DNA from: Cladopsammia gracilis
Taxonomy: Eukaryota > Cnidaria > Anthozoa > Scleractinia > Dendrophylliidae
Length of the DNA stretch: 64,000 nucleotides
Assembly: GCA_022457155.1 (NCBI GenBank)
Contig: JAJGOT010000743.1
Coordinates: 1 to 64,000, forward strand
Direction of reading: 5' to 3'
Part shown: in pieces, positions 1 through 10,882 of the stretch
Layout of the letters: each line of letters begins with the position of its first letter
How positions within the stretch are numbered: position 1 is the first letter of the stretch
Made by a program: the position numbers and the translations under genes
Notes under the pieces: generated by a model
The model's input: only the letters and a program-made list of their open reading frames with translations
What the model was told of the DNA's origin: nothing
The model's database searches: none

Positions 1-509
1 TGAGTAACTGGGCCCCACTAGTGTTCAGTCTTCCCAACAGTCTTTTGCTGGAGTCGACCATGGGGTTATCGATCGTATTCTTATACGTATACAAGAATGC
101 CAGTGTCGCGGTTTCTCAGTTCCTCCGTTTTTTTGGTGCGTGTTGCTACAACCATAGACAACACAACTTCATAGAACCATGTTTCTTCCTCAGGGTGCAC
201 CAAAAAATGCGAGGAACCGAGAAACCTCGACACCAGCATTCTTGTATCAACATCACAGCAGACTATTTCCAGTCTTTCTTCTTGCGCGGTTTTGTACTCC
301 ACCGGAAGTGAAATTTCATGTTTCTAGACAGCTAAAACATGGAAAAGAAAATAGATATCGAAAAAACTCTTTGATTTTCTTATAAGAACACCATGCAGAT
401 TCCATCAAGCAATTACAAAAAAATCTGTCCTATACACTTTAAGGGTTAAAAGAGATTAATCTAAATGGGTAAGGAGCATTACTATGAAAGGTTTAAATTA
501 ATTACATAC

Positions 510-3400
510 CCCTGCATTCTCAGCCACTCTTGCTTCATCTGCTGTAGTAACATCCATTATAATACCACCTTTAGCCATTTGTGCCAACCCAGCTTTGACC
601 TTGAATGTTCCTGTCATCAGAAAAAAAATTGTTCTTCTCGAAACCAGGCCTCATGACTACTGGAAAATCTATGACACAAGTATTTTTGCTGAATGGGCAC
701 CCGAACATGGTTATGTTTTGGATAGTGAGTTTGGGGGAGAAATATATTTCACAGAAAATGCACATGTAAGTTCAATTCTTCGACTCCCGAATTTTCCCCA
801 AAAGCCGCAATTTATGACCACAAATGCCATTTATTTTCTGCCTTTCCATCAAAATGACTCATACTAACCTTTCCAAAACATTGTTTATGGCATGAATACA
901 TGTACTAGATGTAAGTAAAGTTTCTCTTGAATCATACTCACTGGGTATTAATTTCTTTCAGTCCTATCAGGGGCATGCACATGCAGAAGTAAAAATTTAG
1001 ATTTTTTTTCATATAACCATTAGTCAAAGAGCACTAGTGATTCCTATTAATTCTACTTTCTTTATTTTCCAGTAGAAACTTGCCCATGACTGTTAACAGC
1101 ATGGTTGAGTAATGGTTTTAATTAGGTGAGAATATTTCTGCTTGTAAGAATTTTTGTTCAGTGGGCAAAACTGTTGGTGCACGTAATAATGAACACAGGT
1201 GGGTGTTAGTAGTAATTAAAGGTGCAGGTCATGAAGCAAGTTCCACTGTATTTAATTTTACTAGCAGAAAGAAGCCATTAAAACGTGTGCACATCCCTCA
1301 TCTACTGTACACACAAGCTCTCTAGTAAGTAAACATCTGCAGACACCATTGTCGTAATCTGTTAACATGATTGACATTTATTGACGATTGAATTATGCAA
1401 ATTATGCATAACTATATAACCAGATTACAATAATTATTGTAATCAGTTCGGAACATTGACAACAAAGAACCAGTTTGATTCTATACAATTCTACAACCAT
1501 ATCTGTGTTTTGTTTTTTTTTCAAGTAGACTTGAAATTAACAGTAGAGTATTGTGTACCGGTACATTCTCCCATCACAGGAAAAAAAGGATAGCATGCTT
1601 ATATTAATATATCAAGTAATACCTGTCTTATGCTGATACAACTCAACATCCTTGGGCCTTTTCTCTGCTGCACTGCCGTTTAAAGTAAGATTGCTTACTT
1701 CCAATTCTAACCCTGAATTGAAGTTATCGAAAAATGGAAGGAATGTAACATTGAAGAAAGACTTATTGACTAATGGGCATCACTTTTGGATTTGACTCTT
1801 GGTAGCTGACATGGCTTTAGACAGGCATGATTAATTAAAATTAATTACCACTTAACAATATGCACTTAATATATGGATGGATGGCTTATATTGTGTATTT
1901 CTATTAACTATGGTATTTAGATGCGCATAATTTGTAAGGTTATTCCACCGATAGATTCTTGTTCAAACTTTTCCTACGAGATATTCATTATATGAGAACT
2001 TCAATTTTAAAACAAAAAATGGGGGTGCCCATGTTGGTTTAGGAGCTGTCAGGCATCCAATAATTTATGCCCTATTTTGGCATTTTAGCAGTGTTGTTAT
2101 AGAAGTGCATTGCCATTATTTGAAAACTCCTCAAAATTCTTAGTGCTAGCGAATTCTAGCTAAGTATCAGACAAAATCCGTTTTCCTGATTACTAAAATG
2201 CAAAACAGAGAAACTGAAAATCAGCTCTATTTCTAGCCTGTGAGTTGGCTCACTTGTTTGGGGTATCTTACTTCCCCACCAAGATACTCACGTGATACCC
2301 CAAACAAGTGAGCCTGCTCGTAGGCTACTCTATTTCTCTCATTTATTAAATTCTCAACAACAGAAATTTAATAAGTCTTTTTTGGGTACTTGATTAGAAA
2401 GGACGAAAAAAAAAGGTTGGGTGCCCGTGCTCGTTTGCAAGAAAACAGCCACTTATTTTTTCGCAAGCTTAGTCTCAAAGGAAACCTGTACGTTCTAAAT
2501 GTGTGTGCGCTCGTGTACGCGCTAATGATGCAAGAAATTATTCACAGTAAATGATGCGCAATGCAACGCCGTGGAATCGCATTAACAATAAATGTCACTT
2601 CATTGTATTTACTGCCTAGTAATACTTGGTTACATAACATACATGTTTTACTTCCACTGTCCTGAAAAGTTGTATAATCGTTGATTGCATAACCAGACAA
2701 CTTTTTGCCCACCCTTTGCTGATACTTTATACTACAGTGTGATAATTAAAATGAGTAAAATACATTGTTTTAGGACCAGGAACAGGTCCACCTAACAACT
2801 AAAAAATTATACACGGTCTTGCTAGTTCTTGCTGAATCTTTGTTCATGGGTTATGATCATTTACAGGTATTTATAGGTAAGCTTATCTTTTCTGTAATAT
2901 TCTTAGTTATTAAGGTGTTAGTGGGCAACTGCTATTAACAATAACAATTTAATAAAGTTATCTATCTATCTATTTACAGCAACCAACCAAATTTAGCTGA
3001 ATCTAAGTGGTCGGAAGCTTAGCAGGCAAAACGACAATCATAAACATATGAAGGGCGTAAAGGAAGGGCGTAAAGCCCTTTTGCAGGAAGGGCTATAGCT
3101 TGGGGTCTGATTATTGATTATTGATTAAGTAATGGTTCGGTGATCAAGTCATAACTGACTTTGCGTTTAGATCGCCGGTAAAATCGTCGAGAGCCAGACA
3201 AAAACAGTGGTCCATATTCATCAAGGAAATTATCTAAGGCTACTCATTCGCCAAAAACTAACTTTACAACAAAATGAGTCGGTCGAGCAAGTACACTTAA
3301 CTTTTGAAAATTCAACAAAACAGTCTCAAAAAGAATTCAAATTAAAAATCTCACCGTTTGCTACACCGTTGATAGCCGGGACTGGAACAGTATCAGACAT
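510..3400 (-). CDS. pdx1: PDX1/SNZ pyridoxal 5'-phosphate synthase, synthase subunit (5' part)
   Basis: Not a homeobox gene: this is the PdxS/SNZ family, which condenses ribose 5-phosphate, glyceraldehyde 3-phosphate and ammonia into pyridoxal 5'-phosphate. Two minus-strand coding exons are visible. Exon 1 (3400-3355) encodes [15 protein letters not shown] plus one base, with donor G|GTGAGA. Exon 2 (610-510) follows acceptor GACAG and restores Gly, then reads [20 protein letters not shown] and [12 protein letters not shown], ending in phase 0 at G|GTATGT. This is the conserved start of the family barrel; the Asp of IIMDV (residue 35) corresponds to the catalytic Asp24 of the bacterial enzyme. 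The two Schiff-base lysines and the rest of the protein lie beyond the left edge. The 2.74-kb intron (611-3354) carries an inverted repeat at 2234-2327. It faces PDX2. I am confident of the family; the exon ends rest on consensus and phase. Confidence 0.9.
2234..2327. mobile_element. Short inverted-repeat element in PDX1 intron
   Basis: TAGCCTG at the left pairs with TAGGCTA-side sequence at the right, and CACTTGTTTGGGGTATC pairs with GATACCCCAAACAAGTG around a 20-bp loop. Similar TAGCCTG ends occur at 21535-21625 and 40096-40253. Confidence 0.75.
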
Positions 3401-3785
3401 GGCTAAGTTGAAAATGGATTCTACACAAACCAGAGCCGAACTTCTGCTTGCTTGGAATGATAGTGCAAGTGCTGAATAGCAATAAATTTACAATATTTCA
3501 TTTCATCACACGTGTCTGAAGCTTCAAATATCGCGGGCTCGATCTTCGCTGTCGAGTGCAGGGAGGGGTGGGAATAAAATAATGCTTCCCTAGAAATAAA
3601 AGAAGTTAGTGTATCAGAGACGCAAACAAAACGCTCTTTTTTATCTTAGTTTAACAAAAATTCAATTTAATCATAAACAAAAAACATTTTAACTAATTTT
3701 AAAAGAATAATTGTATAAAGCGCTGTGTTCAAACTTACCCTCCCCTCCCTCTTAAGTGATTCATATATTATGCAACTGTTCCAAC
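3401..3785. promoter_or_regulatory. Shared divergent promoter of PDX1 and PDX2
   Basis: This 385-bp interval separates the two start codons and must hold both 5' UTRs and core promoters unless there are upstream non-coding exons. A TATA-like TATAAAG lies at 3714-3720, about 66 bp before the PDX2 ATG. No comparable TATA box was seen for PDX1. Function is inferred from geometry only. Confidence 0.6.
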
Positions 3786-6074
3786 ATGGCAGACACAAGG
3801 CGACAGTTAAGTATCGGCGTTTTGGCCATTCAAGGCGCCTTCTTCGAACACAGGGCAGCCCTGTTCAAAGCTTTAAAGAACTCACCATTTAGCAAAGACG
3901 TTGATGTCGAAGTTAAAGATATCAGGGAACCAGAACAACTCGCCGGTTTGCACGGACTGATTTTGCCCGGGGGGGAGAGCACCACGATGAGCCTATTCCT
4001 TCAATCCGGCAATTTTGAGGATGTGTTGAAAGAATGGATCGCTTCCAAAGATAAGCCTAAAGTTGTCTGGGGAACATGCGCTGGGATGATTTTATTGTCC
4101 AATGCCATAGAGGCTCAAAAAGAAGGGGGACAGACAAAGGTATTTAAATCAATTGATCTTCGCGGGGCTTTAACCGGGGGGAAGGCATGGAGATGTTCCC
4201 GTGGATGGGGCTGTTGGTAGAGCTAACCAAGGGTTATTGACCTGGAGCGATGGGATATGTGATATATTCCCCAAGTGGCGTACCTGAGGGTGTACCCGAT
4301 GGTGTAGCCCAAGTGAATGCCACGAGGGGAATATATCGCATATCCCCGAGGGACAGGTCAATAACATGCTTATGTTTCACCTTGTGAGGTTTTCTTAAAA
4401 CAAAGAATTTATTAATTTTTCGGGGAGAAATATGTAAAAAAAAACATGATTCCACAAGGCCACATTAAACTCAAGGCACATGGCCAAGCGAGATGGTAAA
4501 TATGTTTTGCTTTTGCCAAATTTGCATTGAGCACATTGCTTCATTATAAGTAGCAGCGAGAAAAAAGAAAATGTATGAACAGTACTCATGGTCTCGCCAT
4601 GGCACAACTGCCTGCCTTCATCTTTCACAGTTCAATGGAGTGGATATCGGTGTGTTTTCCACGGGAAACCAGCAGAAAAATATTCAGGGAACTAAGGTGA
4701 CGGGAAATATGACGAAGGGAATATTATAATCCTTAGTTTAGCCCCGCCTCTCCTCTGTTACAATCAAAGAAGCACCCAGCTTTTCAGACACTGTAATGAA
4801 TGGGATTATGTGATATTTTCCCCTGAAAAGAGAGTGTAATTTATTTTTCCTATTGATTTTCTTGCATATTTTAAGATATAAGAAATTCACACAAAGAAAG
4901 ATATCTATTAAATTTTAAGTTTAATAGATATCTTTTATGGTGTGAATTTCTTAATAGAAAGAGACTATAAGGCTTTATAAGACATGGGCATGTATTGTGT
5001 GCATGAGCTCCTGTTTTGTCATAAACTAATTGGAAACCCCATAAAGTACCCATAAGAAACCATTTTAGAGGCTGTGCTCACTTGAATGGACTAACCAAAA
5101 ATAAATATTTTGACAAAATGAAAGTGATTGTATGTTTTGAGGAAGGGGAAAAAGAAAACTGTATATGAATCTGAGTCACCAAAGGGAATCAAAATGCCCA
5201 AGCATTCTGATAACCAGTTAAATGCTCAATGCCCAACAACAACTTGCAGAGAGCTGAGGCATTTTTACTGGGTCAGAGGTGGATCCAGGAATTATTGATT
5301 CAGAAAACACTGTAAGGGTTCAAACTTTTTTGCAGCAAATTACTTCTCCCCCACACCTCCCCCCCCCCCCACACCTCCCCCCCCCACACCTCCCCCCACA
5401 CCCCCCACACCTCCCCACACCCCCCCCAGTCGTAGTTGCACGTGTTTCTGTGAATGCCTGTCGGGCAATGCTGCTTTTTGAGCAGAGGTGAGCAAAAACT
5501 AACTAACCAAAACTAACCCTAACCCTAACCCCCCGGACCTCCCCCCTGGATCCGCCGCTGTGGGTTCAAATATTACAGGCATCCTATGGCCACATCCTGC
5601 TAGGTTCAGCACTGTTGAAGCATCAACAACTTGTAAGGAATTAGATGTTACAGGATTACTCTTGGGCACTTTATTCTTTGTCCTCAGATTGGTGGCATTG
5701 ACATCACAACCTCCAGAAATTTTTTTGGACGTCAGGTGAACAGCTTTGAAACTAAAGTCAAACTTCACAATAATCTTCTTTCAAGTGGCAACAACAGTGC
5801 TGTAAATGGATGCAGCAATAGTGATGTTGATACAAGCTACCATGGTGTGTTCATCCGTGCCCCAGCAGTCGTGTCAGTTGACAGTCCTAAAGTTGAAGTT
5901 CTCGCAACCATTGACTGGCCACAGAGAGAGAAACCTGTCGTTGTTGGAGTGGCCCAGGATGACTTCGTGGCGACTGCATTTCATCCAGAATTGACAGAGG
6001 ATACCAGGTGGCATGAATATTTCTTAATGAAAATTTTAGAGAAGATGAATATGGGAAAACAGGGTGGAAATTAA
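3786..6074 (+). CDS. pdx2: PDX2/SNO glutaminase subunit of pyridoxal 5'-phosphate synthase
   Basis: Class I glutamine amidotransferase (PdxT/SNO/PDX2) that hydrolyses glutamine and channels ammonia to PDX1. Two exons: 3786-4139 (118 codons, donor AAG|GTATTT) and 5688-6074 (acceptor TCCTCAG), joined in phase 0 to give 246 aa, close to plant PDX2 and longer than the roughly 200-aa bacterial enzymes. Visible signatures are GVLAIQGAFFEHRAAL near the start, LPGGESTTM (60-68), nucleophile Cys98 in WGTCAGM, GGIDITTSRNFFGRQVNSFE after the junction, and the His217/Glu219 pair in FHPELTEDTRWHEYF. All three triad residues are present, so the product should be active. A Ser/Asn-rich insertion sits around residues 149-168. 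ATG 3786 is preferred to the in-frame ATG at 3756 because family homology begins just after it. Poly(A) signal AATAAA is at 6110-6115. The intron contains a palindromic element (4233-4365) and C-rich tracts. Confidence 0.95.
4233..4365. mobile_element. MITE in PDX2 intron
   Basis: GTTATTGACCTG / CAGGTCAATAAC ends, with GATATGTGATATATTCCCC pairing to GGGGAATATATCGCATATC. 133 bp and non-coding. It starts 93 bp after the PDX2 donor. Confidence 0.85.
4880..4952. repeat. Hairpin in PDX2 intron
   Basis: AAGAAATTCACAC and AAAGATATCTATTAAA on the left pair with TTTAATAGATATCTTT and GTGTGAATTTCTT on the right around a short loop. Confidence 0.75.
5341..5432 (+). repeat. C-rich CACACCTCCCC tract
   Basis: Repeated ACACCTCCCC units with long C runs, inside the PDX2 intron. 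Low complexity; assembly of the exact C counts is uncertain. Confidence 0.85.
5514..5532 (+). repeat. Short telomere-like CCCTAA run
   Basis: About three CCCTAA units (TAACCCTAACCCTAACCCC), the complement of the animal telomere repeat TTAGGG. Too short to suggest a former chromosome end. Confidence 0.6.
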
Positions 6075-6116
6075 GAATGTAAATTATCATGACAAGCATG
6101 TGTCAAGCTAATAAAA

Positions 6117-8358
6117 TTTAAGTGTTTTTTTTTATTGCAAAGAAGATACCCAGCCTAATAATAAATCAAATTTCATGAACTGTAATCCACTTCAATCCTT
6201 GCAATCCTACACTTTATCTCCAAACTACTGCTTTTTTTGCTCTATAGAATCTGTCTCCAACTAAGTTGTATATTTGGTGGCATTTGGCAATATAACATGC
6301 AAATAAATTATACTAGTAAGTGAAATGTTGCTATTTTGGCAAGACAGTGTACCTTTAATGTCAGTTGCCTCAATTTTTTTTTTTGGTGGTGGGCACTGAT
6401 TTTAGAGGCCCAATCAAACTCACTGTCCACTGAAACTCACTGTCATACTGCTATATTTTTTAAAGATTTTTAATCACAGGCAATTTAAACATTTATCATG
6501 AAAAGCACAGATCGAAAGTCTTGCATAGGGGCTGACAAACAAACACATTTTAAAAGTTATAATGTGAAATTACACCCTGTAGACAGATTTGATGGGTTGT
6601 ATATATATTTAAAAAAATGGAAAAGACTACAGCACTCCATTCTGGATCACACTGCATGTTATCTTATAGAACTTTCAGTCAATACAAATCAGATTCACCA
6701 TTTTTTGCAAGTTAGGTATGTTTATAGATTAGGATAGCTGACATAAAAATAATTTGTATTAATTATTTTATAAACATTCTCACTGGAATTATAAATTTCT
6801 GTTAATTAATATTAGAATTATTTATTAGGGTGTCAAGATGCCAGAAAGGACTATAAATGCCTAAATTTTATAGTTTAGATTTTCATGGTAAACCAATTCA
6901 CTTATGTATACATGTATTTAATAAGTACTACTTACTCAAGGTTGTTTATCATTGTACTGCAGTGAGTTTTTTTTTTTTTACTAAAATATACTATTTTTTA
7001 TTTCTTGACAGCTTTGATATATTTCTGTTTACTGGTAATTAAAGAAACAGCTAACAATATTGTGTAAAATAACGCAATCATTTCTATTCAACATTCACAC
7101 ACAGTTTTTGCAAAGTACAATCTATCCTCCCCATCCCCCCTCCCCACTGCGATTCACTGCCCTCCCCCTTGCAATGTAGTATCGATCTGCTACTGATGAA
7201 AGCTATTTAGCTTTGTGCAGGTTGTCACAACGTTAATCACCAAGACAGTCTTTTTACAGTCAAAATACTCAGTGCGTTCCGCTTATCATTTGGGAATGAC
7301 TTTCATTAATCAGGAACAGATCACATTATTGAAATCAAAATTCAGGTTTTAAATTGATTATAAATGGAATCTTCGAACAGTAGTCTCATTTGAAATAATG
7401 AATGTTGATTTGTTTATTTTTTGGCATCAGTCTAAAGTTCATAATATGCAAACATTGGCCGCTGTTGGTTTCAGAGAATTCACTTGCTTGGATTTCATAT
7501 TGAATTTTCTTCACCTTCAGTGAAAATTTCTCTTTCACTACCAGCACACTAGCATTTTAAGAATTCTTCTTCGGAGTTTTGTAAATGCAGAGATTCTTTA
7601 CGCGAAAAAAAAATACTGTTGAGCGAACAGAAATAGATCAGATGTGTCAAGCCACCAACTGTTGCCTGCTTTGCATGTGAACATTCGCCTGATGTCAATA
7701 ACAAACCAATCAGCATTCTTTATTTCGAATGAGGCTACCGTTGGAAGATTCCAATAATCAATTTAAAACCTGAATTTTGATTTCAATAATGCAAGTCATT
7801 CCCAAATAATGTGGAACACGCTGAGTATTTTGACTGTTAGAACTCACTACATTAACTAGTAACATAACTACTGTGCCTCCGTGCATTCTACAAATGAGTG
7901 CAATGTCGAGGACATGCATGTGATCATGAGCTGTCACACTTCTTTTTGGATGTACCCCTCACACGCACATCCCTAAAATTGCACTCTGTTCTTAACTGGC
8001 ACCTGCTACCTGAGTCTACCGATGAAATCCTATGGCGTGACCATTCAAATGAAACCTATTCAGCAGTACTTTTGCATGGTACCATTTGTTTTTCAATATT
8101 TTACAAAATGAAATTTTGGGATTTTTCTTCAATTTTGATATTTGGCACTCTTGGGTGTTAAAGGGTTAAAATTACTATGGAGAAATTGAAAAAAAAAAAA
8201 TAGTTTCTCCGATTTAGTTCATTTTTGGTGGAAAGTTAGCTCTTCTTTGGAAAATAAGGCTGGCAAAGTTTGAAGTCTATCGAGTGAAAGGTCTAAGAGA
8301 AATCCCTGAAACCAATTTTTGAAAGTGGGGAGCTATCAAAGAGGTTGTTGGTAGATGA
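6117..8358. other. Intergenic, PDX2 to rhodanese A
   Basis: AT-rich. Contains the foldback element 7256-7837 and, at 7980-8165, a dispersed repeat whose translation resembles the repeat at 34476-34784. No gene was recognised. Confidence 0.6.
7256..7837. mobile_element. 582-bp foldback element
   Basis: ACAGTCAAAATACTCAG at the left pairs with CTGAGTATTTTGACTGT at the right, and inner blocks such as ATCAAAATTCAGGTTTTAAA / TTTAAAACCTGAATTTTGAT also pair. The middle, about 7440-7690, is unpaired. No coding capacity. Confidence 0.75.
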
Positions 8359-10823
8359 CTAAGGGTCGAGTTTCCTCAATTGTTTATCCACCAGCATACC
8401 CCAGAAGCGGTCGACTGTATGCACCAGATCTGTATTATTGTTGTCGGGGTCGACAAGATCCTTGTTCTCATTGGCCCATTTAAAAATAGCTCCTCCTAAG
8501 TTGTACACCTCCATGTTCGACTTCAAGTTCTCATTCTCGGGTTTTGCTAGCTCGTCTAACAGCCGCTGTGACATGATGCTTGCTCTGTAACCAACAGCGC
8601 AGTAGCATACTACTGTTTTAGGATCTTGTGAAGGATCAGCTACAAAAAAAAATTGAAATTTCCTTTTAAGGTGGCTCCATATAGTTTTTTTGGGCGCGCG
8701 AGGCATGAGCATGACGACGTCACGAAAATAAAGAGGGTTTTAACGATAACTAAAACGTTTATTGCGTGCGTTTCACACAGTAACTTTTTATAAAAAAAAA
8801 ACTGGTAAAAAATTGGTAGGATTTTCTTGGTTCGCGAGCACAAGAAAATGACAACAATTTTTGTACATACACAAACCCAATAAACGTAAAAAAACGAAAA
8901 GTGAGTAAATTGCCGAAAATTATTTACCGATTTTTTTTTTATGGCTTTGTCAGATGGGACTTACTAAATGTTTATTCCGTTTCACCAAAAATCGTGAATA
9001 TTTACAGTGTAAAAACCGAGAAAAGCCGTCGAGAGGTTTGCTGGCCTTGAACAGCAAGCCAAACAACTCAATCAGTGGTTGCATGGTAACGAGACAAGCC
9101 TGCCAAATTGGACTTCTAAGTAAAGGAGAAAGCCTTAGCTACGTGTATGTGTATATTATGCCTAGAATCGCGAAACAAAACTCTCGAAAGACGGCAATAA
9201 GATTTATGTATATTTTATTTGGAAGACTGGCCAATAACTAGAAGGAGCCACCTTAACGACGCTTTTTTACTCCTCGCTTAAAATCGCGTAAAAGAAGCAT
9301 ACATCACGAGCACCTAACGAATAGTTTCAGTGAAAAGCTGTTTAGTTTGAAAGCTTAAAAGGCCTTTATAAGGGCCGATTTACACGGTACAACTTTGCTG
9401 CATGCGACACGCTTACGGCATGCTTACGACATGACTTGGGTTGATTTACACGGGGTAATTTGTGTTGTAAGTATTTCGTAAGTATGTTTTAAGCGTGTCG
9501 CATGCGACAAAGTTGTACCGTGTAAATCGGCCCCTGTTAGTCATCTTAAAAATTCGTAATAAATTAGATTTAAAAGTAAAGTTTTCTTGAGAAAAATTTT
9601 GCCTCAAACTTTCGTAACATCGAAAAATTTAACGCCGTTTGTTCTCGGAGGGATAAAAAATATATATCGTTTTGTGTACGAAGGAAGTTCAACTAACTGG
9701 CTAGGATTTTTGGAAAGGTTGATTAACCCTTTAAGCCCCAATAGTGATCTACATCAAATTTCTCCTTGTAATATCAATGCTAAATCATTCAGAGATGTTA
9801 TGAGAATTAAGGAGATGATCACCCAGCTTCTCCCCACTACTCCTATAAGAAATGTATGGGGACAAAAAGGAGAATTGGTACTTTGATACTTGGGATTACA
9901 GGGTTAAAGCAGCTAGAAAATTTTTTTCTCTAAAATTTTCTGCTGCTGATATATTCAGCTAAAACACCCGAAAAGCTTAAACTGTATTATCGGTAGTTTT
10001 CACATAGTTTGCTATTAAGGCACTAAAATGAAATGGGAAAACAGTACAACGTACGCCATTCCATGCGTTTTCCTAAACCGCCTGGTTTGGGCCTGGATGG
10101 GGGCCCCAAATACATTGCCTACGCATAAATGTTATTCGGCGTGACAAATTACATGTAGCTAAAAGAGCATAACAGGATTTAACCTGCATAACAGGTGTTT
10201 TGCGGTGTGCGAGGGCGAGGCACACGATGGATAGGCCTCTCCTTTCATCCCTCCCTGTACTGTCACACTTTGTAATAATTGTCGCACTTTGTAATAATCG
10301 TCGCACTTTGTAATACCTATCGCACTTTGTAATAACACTTGTCGCACTTTGTTATAAAAAAGTAGTCGCACTTTGAAAAAACATGTTGAGAAGCATTTTT
10401 TAGATATTTTGTGATTCTGTTTTACGAGTTTTGCCTTTTCTATATTTACATAATTTGAGAGTTTTTAACTACAAGGTCTACGAAAATAACTTAGTTAACA
10501 AGCTACTAAGTGACTTCATGTTAACACCAATCTGTAAATACGCAACGCGCACGTGCCAGAGTGTATAAAACTACAACATGAGCTGAAACACGTTCTCGAC
10601 CGACAAATTATGCAACCTAGAAATTTTCCCACGAGAAAGATCAAGATCATAATCCCTCCGCTTTTGTTTGCTACACGTGGGCCACTTTTGCCTGGCTAAC
10701 TTAATTACCTTTTCTCTAAACACGTAAACATCTTTTGCCTTGTTAATCCAGGTAATGATCGTACAAGTCCAAGCGCGTTGCAAAGTCGATGGTCTGGTCG
10801 CCTTTGAGTGAAGACTTACGTGG

Positions 10824-10882
<59 letters not shown>

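Noticed and set aside
595..867. Plus-strand 90-aa frame with protein-like composition
   Set aside because: It partly opposes PDX1 exon 2, and neither strand gives a known family or splice partner.
3207..3479. 90-aa plus-strand frame upstream of PDX2
   Set aside because: It is antisense to PDX1 exon 1 (3400-3355) and has no splice partner or family resemblance.
5514..5532. Former telomere or chromosome fusion point
   Set aside because: Only about three CCCTAA units within a longer C-rich tract.
510..6074. PDX genes as bacterial, fungal or algal-symbiont contamination
   Set aside because: Both genes have spliceosomal introns, including animal-style repeats, and base composition and element families continue into clearly animal genes on the same contig. 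A chimeric assembly cannot be fully excluded.
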